DNA of 64,000 nucleotides from Sphingomonas sp. (lineage in GTDB: Bacteria; Pseudomonadota; Alphaproteobacteria; Sphingomonadales; Sphingomonadaceae), in the NCBI GenBank assembly GCA_017418975.1, contig JAFOMG010000010.1, positions 1-64,000 of the forward strand, given 5' to 3'. Below the pieces are notes generated by a model that worked only from the letters and a program-made list of their open reading frames with translations, searched no databases and was not told where the DNA came from. Shown here in pieces: positions 30,783-39,958 of the stretch (position 1 is the first letter of the stretch; every line of letters begins with the position of its first letter). The translations under genes were made by a program, and so were the position numbers.

Positions 30783-31715
30783 ATGGCGAGCGTTGGTTCG
30801 ATTCTGGGCGGTGCGTTCGGGCTGTTGCGCGAGCGGCCGGGTGCGGTGGCGATCTGGGCGGTCACCTATTGTGCCGGCTCGCTCGTCATTTCGCTGGTCA
30901 TGGGGCTGTTGATGTTCGGCACGATGATGCCGGCCAGCGCCGATGCCGGGGCAGCGCTCTCGGTCTGGGCCGGCCCGATGTTCAGCCTGATGCTGTTCCT
31001 CTATCTCTGCCTGTTGCTGCTCGTCGTGGTGCTGATGAACGCGGTGTTCCGTGCGATGCTGCGGCCGCAGGAGGGCGGCTTCGCCTTCATGCGGCTCGGC
31101 ATGGACGAGTTCCGGATGCTCGGGCTGGTGATCCTGGTTTGCATCGGCGTCTTCGCGGCGGTGCTGATCGGCGAATTGTTGTTGCTGCTGCTGATCACGA
31201 TAATCGGTTTCGCGCTGGGCGACGGAATGGCGGCCGGCGCGATCTCGGCCCTGCTCTTCCTGGCCTTTTTCTGCGCGGTGGTCTGGGCGGAGGTCCGCAT
31301 CTCGCTGATCTTTCCGCTGAGCTTCCATCGCCGCCGGATGAGCATCGATGCGGCCTGGGAGCTGACACGCGGCCGTTTCTGGCTGCTCTTCGCCTGCTAT
31401 TTCCTGATCGGGCTGATCTTCGCCGTCGCCACCGGCATCGTGATGTGGGCAGCGATGGGCGATTATTTCGCCACGCTGATCCAGGCCAATGGCGACCGGG
31501 AGCAGATGCGCGTGGCGGCGGCGGCGTTCGCCGCCAGGCAGTTCGCCATGCCGCTCGCCGCCAAGATCCTGTTCGGCGTGGTGGGGGCGGTGTTTTTCGC
31601 GGTGGGGCTGGCGCTGGGGCCGGGCCTGCTCGCCAGCGCCACGCGCGAGCTTCTCGGCGACGAGAGTGAAGCCGCAGTATTTGCAGCCGAATCCGACGGA
31701 TCAGTCATGGACTGA
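30783..31715 (+). CDS. Multi-spanning membrane protein of unknown function
   Basis: A 310-residue protein with about six hydrophobic segments, including one very Leu-rich (GELLLLLLITIIGFAL). GGGAG lies seven bases before the ATG; a GTG one codon earlier is possible. Its repeated SFHRRRMSIDAAWELTRGRFWLLFACYFLIG resembles the glycerophosphoryl-diester-phosphodiesterase membrane-domain type often found in sphingomonads. No catalytic motif is seen, so function stays open. Confidence 0.7.
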   Translation: MASVGSILGGAFGLLRERPGAVAIWAVTYCAGSLVISLVMGLLMFGTMMPASADAGAALSVWAGPMFSLMLFLYLCLLLLVVVLMNAVFRAMLRPQEGGFAFMRLGMDEFRMLGLVILVCIGVFAAVLIGELLLLLLITIIGFALGDGMAAGAISALLFLAFFCAVVWAEVRISLIFPLSFHRRRMSIDAAWELTRGRFWLLFACYFLIGLIFAVATGIVMWAAMGDYFATLIQANGDREQMRVAAAAFAARQFAMPLAAKILFGVVGAVFFAVGLALGPGLLASATRELLGDESEAAVFAAESDGSVMD

Positions 31716-31842
31716 TTTGGAACGGACGGGCAATGAATCCTGCGCCCGTCCGCGCCGCGCCGCCAGCTCCGGAATGGAGCGGACCGAGCATCCGTTTCGG
31801 AGGTTGGGCCTCTCCGGGGCATGGAGCGACTCCGAGAAGGCG

Positions 31843-32808
31843 ATGGCGAACCTTTCCGCGGCCCCCGAACTTACCGGCGCTCCCTATGACCTGACGGTCA
31901 ACGCATTGCTGATCGCGGAGGCGGCGAACCAGGATGTGGTGGAAGCGTTCGCCGCGATCGGAGCCCGGCTGCGCGACCAGGCCGGTTTCGCGGCTGCCTT
32001 GCCGTTGCTCGATACGGCGCGGCTCGACCTGATCCTGCTCGATGCCCGTGCCGGCGGCGAGGCCGTGCCGGCGCCGCTGCTCGATCGCCTGGCGATGCGG
32101 GACGCGGCGGAGGGGCCGGCGCTGGTCGCCATCTTCCCGGCCGGCCAGATCGACCTTGCGGCGGGGCTGCTCGGCGCGCCGCGCACCCAGCTGCTTTGCG
32201 ATCCCGGCGCCGGGGAACTGCTCGCCGCGCTGGCGCTGGCACGGGCCGAGGGAGAGGCGTCACCGCGGCTTTCCTGGGCGGACGTCACGCGCGATTCCGA
32301 AGTCGTGCGCCTGCGCCGGCTCAACGATGAAGTCGCGCGCATTGCCGATGTCCTGGCGCGCCTGACCCGGGGCGATTTCGCGGAGGAGGACGAGATCGAG
32401 CGGCGGACCGGCATCCGGGCGCCCGACATGGAATATCGCGGGCCGGACGAGCCCGTGCCGGACATCGCCGCCGCCGAGATCCGCGCGGTCATCCGCGCGC
32501 GCCGGTTGCGCGCCCAGTATTTCGCGTCCGACCTGTTCGCCGATCCCGCCTGGGACATGCTGCTGGACTTGTTCGCCGCGGGGATCGAGCGGCGCCGCGT
32601 GTCGGTCTCGAGCCTGTGCATCGCGGCCGCCGTTCCGCCGACCACGGCATTGCGCTGGATCGGGACGATGCACGACGCCGGCCTGTTCCGCCGCGAGGCC
32701 GACCCCGGCGACCGGCGGCGCGCCTATATCGTGCTGAGCGACAAGGCGCAGCACGGGATGCGCAACTATGTGAGCGCGGTGCGCCGCGCGGGACTGAGCC
32801 TCGTTTGA
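31843..32808 (+). CDS. Winged-helix (MarR-like) regulator with receiver-like N-terminus
   Basis: A 321-residue protein. Residues 10-125 alternate strands and helices as in a response-regulator receiver (LTVNALLIAEAANQD, ARLDLILLDARAGG, PALVAIFPAGQ, TQLLCDPG), but the acidic pocket is incomplete, so this is a pseudo-receiver at best. The C-terminal ~100 residues form a winged helix (VSVSSLCIAAAVPPTTALRWIGTMHDAGLFRREADPGDRRRAYI), as in MarR proteins. The ATG at 31843 is chosen; an ATG at 31774 is in frame. Its target is unknown. tRNA-Val follows. Confidence 0.7.
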   Translation: MANLSAAPELTGAPYDLTVNALLIAEAANQDVVEAFAAIGARLRDQAGFAAALPLLDTARLDLILLDARAGGEAVPAPLLDRLAMRDAAEGPALVAIFPAGQIDLAAGLLGAPRTQLLCDPGAGELLAALALARAEGEASPRLSWADVTRDSEVVRLRRLNDEVARIADVLARLTRGDFAEEDEIERRTGIRAPDMEYRGPDEPVPDIAAAEIRAVIRARRLRAQYFASDLFADPAWDMLLDLFAAGIERRRVSVSSLCIAAAVPPTTALRWIGTMHDAGLFRREADPGDRRRAYIVLSDKAQHGMRNYVSAVRRAGLSLV

Positions 32809-32863
32809 GGGCTTGCTCCGGCGCTCCGGCTTTGGCATCGCACCCGGACCGGCATCGCGCCCG

Positions 32864-32939
32864 GGGCGCTTAGCTCAGTTGGTAGAGCATCTCGTTTACA
32901 CCGAGAGGGTCGGCGGTTCGAGCCCGTCAGCGCCCACCA
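32864..32939 (+). tRNA. tRNA-Val (anticodon TAC), CCA encoded
   Basis: A full cloverleaf with acceptor GGGCGCT/AGCGCCC, D-arm AGCTCAGTTGGTAGAGC, anticodon loop TTTACAC (TAC), T-arm GGTTCGAGC-type loop, discriminator A and encoded CCA. It marks the left side of the accessory island: the 45-bp repeat begins 21 bases after the CCA. Confidence 0.96.
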
Positions 32940-32960
32940 TTCGCCGCTGGATTTGTCGAG

Positions 32961-33005
32961 CCCAATTAAGACCGCCTCATATCCAAAATAAGGATGCCTC
33001 AGAGG
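32961..33005 (+). repeat. Left copy of the 45-bp direct repeat bracketing the island
   Basis: The 45 bases from CCCAATTAAGACCGCCTC to GATGCCTCAGAGG are identical to 58392-58436. Beyond the exact match, the next ~90 bases of both copies stay recognisably alike (shared GACGCCGA, GACGGATT, CCGGT). On the minus strand the repeat contains two TGAGGC motifs followed by CTTA. It could be an attachment duplication or an ancient dispersed element. Confidence 0.85.
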
Positions 33006-33218
33006 CGCGCTTCGTAGGTGCGCGGAGCCTACGGGACGCCGAATGACGGATTCTGTACCGGTTGCGGAATGGCGGCTTCGGATAGGCAACCGCGAGAAAT
33101 CAGACACGACCAGTCCATACTACGGGGCCGGTCGAGATGGGTCGTAAGCGGAATATCGGGTTCATTCCGGGTTGCAGCAAAATTCGCGTTCTGTAATTCT
33201 TGCCGTGCAGGGGGCTAG

Positions 33219-34139
33219 ATGGCAATTCGTCGTGAATGGAAGGGTGATGAGTGGCAGGAATTCGCCCTGCAACTTGTTCAGCGTCGCCACGGAGCCGAAA
33301 ACGTCCAGGTAGTCCCGGACAAGGTAAAAGGTGACGCGGGGCTGGAGTTCTTCACAACCTGTGGCTGCCTCTACCAGTGCTATGCACCGCAAGAAGCGTC
33401 GGATGTAGCCAAGGCCGCGAGCGCGATGAAGGCCAAGGCGGGTCGTGACCTACCCAAACTGAAAAAGAACCAAGCGATAATCGAGAAGCTGCTGGCAGGT
33501 ACAAAGGGCAAGCGATGGATTCTCCTCTGCCCGTTCCTGGACAACAAGGAGGTCGTAGCATCCGTGCGTGAGCGCGGTGTCACGATCAGGGCCGAGAACC
33601 TTCCCTTCCTCACCTCGGAATTCGAGGCGCTTTGCCACTCACAGCAGGACTTTCTGGCGGAGATCGAGCAGCTGAAGGCCCTCTCGCTCGGACCACCGCT
33701 CAGTGTCGCGCCGCCAACCGCAGAACAAGTGAAGGATGCGGCCGGCAACACGGAGATTGGTGTACGGATCGATGCCAAGCTGGGCCGGGCATTTGGCCCA
33801 AACGCTCCCGCCGTTCAGGTCGCGGCACGGCGCGACCAGTATGTGAAAGCCCACCTACACCGTGAGAACACACTTGAGCAGTTGCGCGATAACCACGCGG
33901 TACTTTGGGAGCGCGCGTTTGAGACAATCGAAGCCGAGGAAGCGCGGCTCATTGCCGTCGGCGCCACATCGACCATACCTGGTCAGCAGCTCCAGGAGAG
34001 CATGAACCGGATAGAGTCCTCGCTGGCGGAGGCCTTGCCGACCCTGAATCCGGCTCTTCGAACACGCATTGCGCTCGGCACCATTAGCGATTGGCTGATC
34101 CGATGCCCGCTCGACTTTCCAGAAAGCGATCCCAGTTGA
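33219..34139 (+). CDS. ABC-3C-type system, putative nuclease-like effector component
   Basis: A 306-residue protein, first of a three-gene operon. Near the N-terminus the string KGDAGLEFFTTCGCLYQCYAP resembles a restriction-endonuclease core (G-D-x-G-[DE] then a beta strand then Q-x-K), with Asp39, Glu43 and Gln53. The position of the catalytic Lys is Tyr55, so activity as a nuclease is doubtful. The C-terminal half is helical with ALRTRIALGTISDWLI. AGGGGG lies before the ATG. Its place before an MC-like and an SMC-like gene suggests the effector or C-terminal component of an ABC three-component system. Confidence 0.6.
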   Translation: MAIRREWKGDEWQEFALQLVQRRHGAENVQVVPDKVKGDAGLEFFTTCGCLYQCYAPQEASDVAKAASAMKAKAGRDLPKLKKNQAIIEKLLAGTKGKRWILLCPFLDNKEVVASVRERGVTIRAENLPFLTSEFEALCHSQQDFLAEIEQLKALSLGPPLSVAPPTAEQVKDAAGNTEIGVRIDAKLGRAFGPNAPAVQVAARRDQYVKAHLHRENTLEQLRDNHAVLWERAFETIEAEEARLIAVGATSTIPGQQLQESMNRIESSLAEALPTLNPALRTRIALGTISDWLIRCPLDFPESDPS

Positions 34140-34615
34140 GCAGCCCCGAATTCGCCCATACGCGCTTCTCGTTCGAGCGGCGGCCGACGCCGGTGCCGGG
34201 CGATATGCGGATTACTTGGCGCGTGTCGCTGATCCTCCTGATGCTGTCGGAGTCGCGATCGAACCGGGCATCGCTTGCAAAGCTCCACATCTTGAATGAT
34301 GCGATCCGGTCCAATCAGGTCGCGCGACTTCGGGATGCGACCGACGCAGACGCCAAGATTCTGCCGTGGAACCTGCGTGTCGAGCCGGCCTTTGCCCGGG
34401 CGATCGATTTCGTCGTCGGAGAGCGCCTTGCGGAATGGACCAAGGCCGGTGGCCGCGCTTCGCTGCAGCTCACAAGTACTGGGCTAGCAGCGTCAGCACA
34501 GATCGAAAAGGTAGAGGACGTGCTCGAGCGCGAAAGAGCAATCATCGTCGAACATGCCAAGAAGCTGACCGAAATCCGTGTGTCCGCGCTGTTGGGCGAG
34601 AGGCAGGCAGCATGA
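34103..34615 (+). CDS. ABC-3C-type system, middle component (winged-helix)
   Basis: A 170-residue protein starting at an ATG 37 bases inside the end of the preceding gene. Residues 35-140 (WRVSLILLMLSESRSNRASLAKLHILNDAIRSN, then VRVEP-like WNLRVEPAFARAIDFVVGERLAEW and SLQLTSTG) match the winged-helix 'middle component' of three-component ABC systems. This part is thought to connect the ATPase to the effector. The stop overlaps the ATPase start as ATGA. Confidence 0.7.
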   Translation: MPARLSRKRSQLSSPEFAHTRFSFERRPTPVPGDMRITWRVSLILLMLSESRSNRASLAKLHILNDAIRSNQVARLRDATDADAKILPWNLRVEPAFARAIDFVVGERLAEWTKAGGRASLQLTSTGLAASAQIEKVEDVLERERAIIVEHAKKLTEIRVSALLGERQAA

Positions 34616-36687
34616 TACGGCTTCGCCATCTGCGACTGCGATCGTTCACCGCCAGCCACGCCTACGAGGCGGACATTCCCTTCCGTCCGGGCCTCAACAT
34701 CATTCAAGCGCCCAACACGTCGGGCAAGTCGACCTGCCTTCAGGCGATCATTTACGTGCTCGGCCTCGAGCGGTCACTTGGCCCACAGCTGACGATCCCG
34801 CTCCCCTATGCGATGCGCGAGCGCATCCATGCTGTTGAAAGCGACCCGTATGAGGTCGTGTTGCAGTCATTCGTCGAGCTAGAGATCGAGAATGACCGTG
34901 GTGAGATCGTCGTGCTGCATCGTGATGTGGTCGGTGCGAAGGATAGCAGACTGATCCAGGTGACGTTCGGCAAATCGCTGAGCGAGGACGCTCCGCGAAG
35001 CCGACAGCGCGACTTCTATGTGTTGGACGGCGGATCGGCGGTTCAGGAGGACGGGTTTCACCGCTACCTCGCCGAATATCTCGGTTGGGAGCTGCCAATC
35101 GTCGCGCGCTATGACGGCACCGAGTGCCCGCTCTATCTCGAAACTATCTTTCCGATGCTGTTCGTCGAACAGAAGCGAGGCTGGTCCACGATTCAGGGGC
35201 CGTTCCCAACATTTTTCCGCATCCAGGACGTGGCGCGCCGGGTGATGGAGTTCCTGTTGAATCTTGATGTCGCGCAGTTTCGACGGCAGCGCTCGGAGTT
35301 GCGCAACACCATCGCGGAATTCAACCATCGCTGGACAAACGAGCGCAACAAACTCGCCGAAGCCGCGGCGAGGATAGGGCGCATCCGCGGGCTCCCGCAG
35401 CAGCCGAGCGCCGAGTTCGCGCAGGATCAGCAGATCGATTTGCAGCTGTATCAGGAGGGCGAGTGGGTCCCGCTCTCCACGCTGATCGCCGAAATCGAAG
35501 CGCTTGTTGCGGAACTCGAAGCCGCGCAGTTGGAGACGGTTGACGCGGTCGCTCCGCAGCTTGAGGCGCGGATTGCGACGCTGCGTGGCCACATCGACAC
35601 GGAGAGTGCGGTTCTCGAGGCTGTACGAAGTGAATATGCCGCCGAAACACAGGATAGTCAGGCACTGGGCGCACGCGTTCGGTCGCTTGAGATCGACCTG
35701 CGGCGAAACCAAGACGCCCAAAAACTTCAACGGCTCGGGTCCGAGCTCGGCAAGGCATCCTCGGAGCACGTCTGCCCTACCTGCCATCAGGGTGTGTCGA
35801 ACGAACTGCTCCCTACCGTCGAGGCGGTGGGCATGGGCCTCGAAGAGAATATCGCCTTCGTGAAGTCTCAGCTTGAGCTATACCGATCCGCACAGGGCGC
35901 TTCGGGCGAACGACTTCAGGAGATTGCCGGACGGTTCCGCGGCGTGGAGCGCAACCTGCAGGACAAGCAGCAGGAATTGCGCAGTCTGCGCCAGGAACTG
36001 GTCCGCCCTGGCACGTCACTGTCGCGGGCCGCGATCGAGAATCTGGTTCGGCAGCAGAGCTTCCTTGCGCAGTTGAGCGGCATCGACGATCTTGCGATCT
36101 CACTGCTGGACGAACTCAAGGTCATCGCAGTTGGATGGACCAAGGCTACGGACGCGCTGGCAAGGCTCCCGGCCGATAACCTCACGAATGAAGACCTGAA
36201 AAAGGTCGATATCCTCACGACGAAGATCCATGAACAACTAACCAGCTATGGTTTCCGGTCGTTCCAGCCAGGTGAAATCGCGCTGTCGACGGACAATTTC
36301 CGCCCTCTCGTCCGTGAGCGCAAGGGAAGCGAGATGGTCGAGAAGGAGATAAATTTCGAAGTTTCTGCAAGCGATGCGATTCGCCTCAAATGGGCCTATC
36401 TTCTTGCCGCCTTTGAACTGAGGCGCGACCGTGCCACGAACCATCCCGGACTGGTGATCTTCGATGAGCCCGGGCAGCAGGAAATCGATTCAGGAAGCCT
36501 GTTTGCCTTTCTGAAACGCGCAGCAACGGCCGCTCAGGCCGGGCAGGTCATCGTCTCGACGTCCGAACCCTTGGCGTCTGTCCGCCAGGAGATGGGCACG
36601 CGCGGCCAAATTATCGATTTTCCCGGGTTTATCCTTCAGCCTGCGGTGAATGACGCCCCTAACGAATTCGATGAACTGCTTGGATAA
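34612..36687 (+). CDS. ABC-3C-type system, SMC/Rad50-like ATPase
   Basis: A 691-residue ATPase. Walker A is QAPNTSGKST (residues 32-41); a coiled-coil region spans roughly 225-560. CPTC lies near residue 387, a single CxxC resembling the Rad50 zinc hook; Walker B LVIFDEP is near 613. An H-loop-like end is VIVSTSEP. The family is that of RecN/Rad50-type ATPases in bacterial conflict systems. The gene is coupled to the MC gene. Together the three genes form an ABC-3C-like defence module; the trigger and the effector's action are not known. Confidence 0.8.
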   Translation: MIRLRHLRLRSFTASHAYEADIPFRPGLNIIQAPNTSGKSTCLQAIIYVLGLERSLGPQLTIPLPYAMRERIHAVESDPYEVVLQSFVELEIENDRGEIVVLHRDVVGAKDSRLIQVTFGKSLSEDAPRSRQRDFYVLDGGSAVQEDGFHRYLAEYLGWELPIVARYDGTECPLYLETIFPMLFVEQKRGWSTIQGPFPTFFRIQDVARRVMEFLLNLDVAQFRRQRSELRNTIAEFNHRWTNERNKLAEAAARIGRIRGLPQQPSAEFAQDQQIDLQLYQEGEWVPLSTLIAEIEALVAELEAAQLETVDAVAPQLEARIATLRGHIDTESAVLEAVRSEYAAETQDSQALGARVRSLEIDLRRNQDAQKLQRLGSELGKASSEHVCPTCHQGVSNELLPTVEAVGMGLEENIAFVKSQLELYRSAQGASGERLQEIAGRFRGVERNLQDKQQELRSLRQELVRPGTSLSRAAIENLVRQQSFLAQLSGIDDLAISLLDELKVIAVGWTKATDALARLPADNLTNEDLKKVDILTTKIHEQLTSYGFRSFQPGEIALSTDNFRPLVRERKGSEMVEKEINFEVSASDAIRLKWAYLLAAFELRRDRATNHPGLVIFDEPGQQEIDSGSLFAFLKRAATAAQAGQVIVSTSEPLASVRQEMGTRGQIIDFPGFILQPAVNDAPNEFDELLG

Positions 36688-36920
36688 GACGCGCTGATCA
36701 GTAACTCTGAGATGCATTAGAAGCGCGGAATGACCGGATCTGGGGCGCTTAGCTGTCGTGGGTCCCGGGCAGCCCAGCGTGATCTCGGCGGACGTGCCAG
36801 CGCGGCGAACGTTGAAATAACTAGCAAATTTGGCTGATGCGACGGCACCGCTTTTCGGCGATGGCGCAAATTCGGCAAGCATTACAGCCATTTGCACCAC
36901 GGCCGACGGCGGTGCCAGGC
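36688..36920. other. Gap between the ABC-3C module and the next operon
   Basis: No gene seen. At about 36748-36760 the 13 bases GGGGCGCTTAGCT equal the 5' end of tRNA-Val plus one flanking base, then diverge. Bases near 36733 (GACCGGATCTGGGG) resemble degraded sequence also seen near both 45-bp repeats. This may be a worn module border. Confidence 0.4.
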
Positions 36921-39137
36921 TCAGAGCGTCGCCATATCGGCACATTCCCATCCCTTGCGCGTCAAGACCATGACCACCCGGTAGCGGTCGATCTCCTGCA
37001 CTTCCATTCGATCGAGGCGCCGCACCTCGAGGTCGACACGAACTGCATCGGTGTGAACGCGCACATGCGCCCCAGTCTTGCCCAGCGACCAACCGGCATG
37101 GCGCATGTCGCGCGATACCTTCGTCCCGGAGATCGTGTCCGCCAGGCCAAGCTCGAACTGGCGAAACGCCGCGCGGACCAGCAAACGTTCGACCGCCTCG
37201 GTTTGCTTGCGCAATTCCTGGATCAGATAGGCATAGCGACGCGAATGAATCGATTCGAGCATGCGCAGCCGACTGAAATGCACCGGCATCACGCCAGCCA
37301 GCATATTCTCGATGTAACGCGCGCGCCGCACCGTCATCTCGGTGACCATGACGACGTCCTCGAGCGAGGCCCGCGCGCGCCCCTTGGGCATCGCTTGCAA
37401 GGCTGCAGGCTCGATATCGAGCTCGAGCTCGCCCTTGATCGCCCGGAACGCCGCATAGGGCGCGGTCGCCGGTACGATCATCCAGCCGAGCCGATAGAGC
37501 GCGTCGCGGCATACCGAGGTGAAATCCATCTCGTCCATCGGCAGCCAGCGCGCGCCCGACAGATGAAGGTCGAACGCGCCGGTCGGTGACCGGAACAAGG
37601 GAGCAGGCTTTACGCTGAACTCGGCTTTGCCGATGCCTTCGCTCGCGAGAATAGCCGGCAGCACGCGAAACTCGCGATCCTTGATCTCGCCGGAGAGGAG
37701 CACGGTCGCCTGCTCGCTGTCCCGCCAGTCGAGATAGGGGTCGAGCGCACGCATCAACGCATGCTCGAGCAGACGCGGCGCCCTTAAATTGTTATCGACC
37801 ACCGAGGCGATGACCTCAACGCGATTGTTCCGCTTGCGCCAACGCCGGCGCAACGGCGCATCGCCGCCGCGGCGCAGCCGACGAAGCAATATGCCCATCC
37901 GCTCGCCCGCCGCCGCGCTCGAGCGCGCCGGACCGAGCGCAAGGCTGCCGCGCGCATAGGCGCTGAGATCGCTCACGAAACAGATGCGATCGAACAGCGT
38001 CTGCACGTGCTCCTGCCACATTACAGCCTCGAAAGGCTTCTCGGCGGCGGCACCGGGCAAATGCGGGATAGCAGCGACCAGCGATACGCGCTTGCGATCG
38101 AGCGTCTGCGCCAAGCGGCAGGCCTGCTCCAATGCGGCGGCATCGCGCCAAGTCATGCCGAACACGAAGGTCGCGCTCGACACGCCCCAGCGTTCGAGAT
38201 CGGGTAGCACCGCGTCGAGCCGATCGAGGTCGCTTGCGCTGCCGCGATAGACGATTTGCCCGCCGAGCGCGACGACGAGCAAGTCCTTGGCCTGGCGCTG
38301 GTCATCGGCCCAAGGCCGAACCCAAAGCGTCCGTTCCTCGGGTGCCATCGCCGCACGCACGACCTCGACCGCACGCGGTCCGCACGCGATTACAACATCC
38401 GGTATAGTATCGACGGGCCCCACTTGCATCGGGGGTTCGCCTGGCTGCGGCTCGATCGCCAGTTCGTTGCCGAGCGCGAAGGCAGCACGCACTTCCTGCG
38501 TCGCATCGACTAGATCGGGTATAGCCCCTGGCGTTGCCGTGAGTCCGGCATGGAGAAGCGGATCCAGCGCCAACCGCACTTGGCCATCCACGATGCGAAC
38601 CGCAACGTCACGACCGAGCGCATGGACCGAAAGATCGAGGCGATGATCGCGCACGACCCCCATGATGGCCTGACGGACGCGGGTCGGGACTACCACCAGA
38701 TCGCGCCAGGCGCGCGCACTGCGCGGCGCATGTTCGGCAAGACCATCATAGGCGGCGCGCCAGGCCTTGCGCATCTGCGGCCCGACCTCGCAAAATTCGA
38801 TCGCCTGCAAGCGCAGCAGCGGATCGGCAATTTCGTCGATTCGGGCAGCGAGCCATTCGGCGAGCGCGTGACGGTGATCGATCATCGCCCGCTCGCCGGG
38901 AAAGGCATAGCCCCACAAAGCTATTTCGCCGGCCTCGCGCGTGATCGGCACGCCGCGATATTCGACATCGGCATGGCATTCGTCTTCGCGAAACCCGACG
39001 ATCCGGTCCTCATGGTCGATACACTGCGCGAGCACGGCATTGGCACCCGCGCGCCGGAACAAGGGGATGACGAACCCGGGCTGGTCGAGCGGGAGGCCGA
39101 TCCAGCCGATCAACCAAGCTTCGGCAGACGCGTTCAC
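36921..39137 (-). CDS. Large protein of unknown function, partner of the ART-like gene
   Basis: A 738-residue protein starting at a GTG that overlaps the preceding stop as GTGA. The N-terminal 140 residues are helical. The middle (about 250-420) alternates strands and helices (DLLVVALGGQIVYRG, SSATFVFGMTWRDAAALEQACRLAQ, KRVSLVAAIPHLPG, DRICFVSDLSAYARG); this has a Rossmann or tubulin/FtsZ-like rhythm but no recognisable P-loop or GGGTGTG. The C-terminal 250 residues are mixed, with an Arg-rich coiled region (RRYAYLIQELRKQTEAVERLL). I do not recognise the family. Coupling to the upstream gene implies that they work together. Confidence 0.75.
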   Translation of the reverse strand: MNASAEAWLIGWIGLPLDQPGFVIPLFRRAGANAVLAQCIDHEDRIVGFREDECHADVEYRGVPITREAGEIALWGYAFPGERAMIDHRHALAEWLAARIDEIADPLLRLQAIEFCEVGPQMRKAWRAAYDGLAEHAPRSARAWRDLVVVPTRVRQAIMGVVRDHRLDLSVHALGRDVAVRIVDGQVRLALDPLLHAGLTATPGAIPDLVDATQEVRAAFALGNELAIEPQPGEPPMQVGPVDTIPDVVIACGPRAVEVVRAAMAPEERTLWVRPWADDQRQAKDLLVVALGGQIVYRGSASDLDRLDAVLPDLERWGVSSATFVFGMTWRDAAALEQACRLAQTLDRKRVSLVAAIPHLPGAAAEKPFEAVMWQEHVQTLFDRICFVSDLSAYARGSLALGPARSSAAAGERMGILLRRLRRGGDAPLRRRWRKRNNRVEVIASVVDNNLRAPRLLEHALMRALDPYLDWRDSEQATVLLSGEIKDREFRVLPAILASEGIGKAEFSVKPAPLFRSPTGAFDLHLSGARWLPMDEMDFTSVCRDALYRLGWMIVPATAPYAAFRAIKGELELDIEPAALQAMPKGRARASLEDVVMVTEMTVRRARYIENMLAGVMPVHFSRLRMLESIHSRRYAYLIQELRKQTEAVERLLVRAAFRQFELGLADTISGTKVSRDMRHAGWSLGKTGAHVRVHTDAVRVDLEVRRLDRMEVQEIDRYRVVMVLTRKGWECADMATL

Positions 39138-39958
39138 CAATAGCGCACCTTGCCCTTGTTGCCGGCATAGAGGTCGCGGCAGATGTCGTAGATTTGCCCT
39201 ACCATATTGGCCGCGCTGTGCCGGGCGACGGTGTCGAACGGCAACACCAGCGCGCCCAGTGCATCGAAGTGCCGCAAGATGTCGGGGGTCGCGAAATCGG
39301 CGGGCATGATGACCGCGATGAGATTGTCCTTGAGCGGCAATGGCACGTCGAGCTGGAGCTCGATCGCCGAGTGACGCTCGTCAAAAGCAGCATTGGCCTT
39401 GCTGCGGATGAGTTCGTTGTACGACTTGGCCTCGAAGGCGAACGGTTCCGGAGCGAATTCCGAAAAATCGCGATTCTCAAAATAGCTGCGCGCGCCTTCC
39501 CAAAACAGGCGCACGAGCCGCTGCGGCGTCGCGGGATCGGCTTCGAGCTCGAAATCCTCGCGGATCATGTCCTTGTGACAATAATCGGCAAAGAGCTGCT
39601 TTTCGAACGCGCCGGTATCGAAGGGAAAGATGCGCTTGGCAGCCACGTCGCTGCGCAGGACGAAACAGATCGGCCAATAGGCGTCGAGACCGGTGCCGGT
39701 CCCACTGCCGGTGACGCGGTAGGCAGGCCGACCGTAAAAGAGGTAGAGCAACGGCTCGCCGAAGACCTCGCAGTCGCTGGTGGCAAGCTCGCCATGCTCG
39801 ACGACGGCGCGAAAGCGGTAGGCGTCGGTAATATGGGTGAGCGGCAGATCGTCCGCGCCCGGCTCCGCCGCGCGGACCAGCTCGGCAAAATCACGCCGGC
39901 CCGCGCGCCGCGAGGATGCGGGCCGGGTAACGGCAGAGCGATCATGGCGACGCGACAT
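39134..39958 (-). CDS. Putative ADP-ribosyltransferase-like protein (H-Y-E pattern)
   Basis: A 274-residue protein, first of a two-gene operon. After a basic start, LTHITDAYRFRAVVEHGEL resembles the first element of DarT/PARP-type ADP-ribosyltransferases (His42 and the following Thr). LYLFYGRPAYR would hold Tyr75 or Tyr80, and ERHSAIELQLD holds Glu200, completing a possible H-Y-E triad. No named family is recognised, and the ART call is inference from motif order only. Its genomic setting between a defence system and a transposition module suggests a conflict role. Confidence 0.65.
   Translation of the reverse strand: MSRRHDRSAVTRPASSRRAGRRDFAELVRAAEPGADDLPLTHITDAYRFRAVVEHGELATSDCEVFGEPLLYLFYGRPAYRVTGSGTGTGLDAYWPICFVLRSDVAAKRIFPFDTGAFEKQLFADYCHKDMIREDFELEADPATPQRLVRLFWEGARSYFENRDFSEFAPEPFAFEAKSYNELIRSKANAAFDERHSAIELQLDVPLPLKDNLIAVIMPADFATPDILRHFDALGALVLPFDTVARHSAANMVGQIYDICRDLYAGNKGKVRYW

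Noticed and set aside
32766..33107. Minus-strand frame across tRNA-Val sharing HPYFGYEAVLIG with a frame at 58365-58556
   Set aside because: The shared peptide is only the translation of the 45-bp DNA repeat, and the frame crosses the tRNA.
36921..39137. FtsZ/tubulin assignment for the 738-residue protein
   Set aside because: Strand-helix rhythm is suggestive, but the tubulin G-box and T7-loop motifs are absent.
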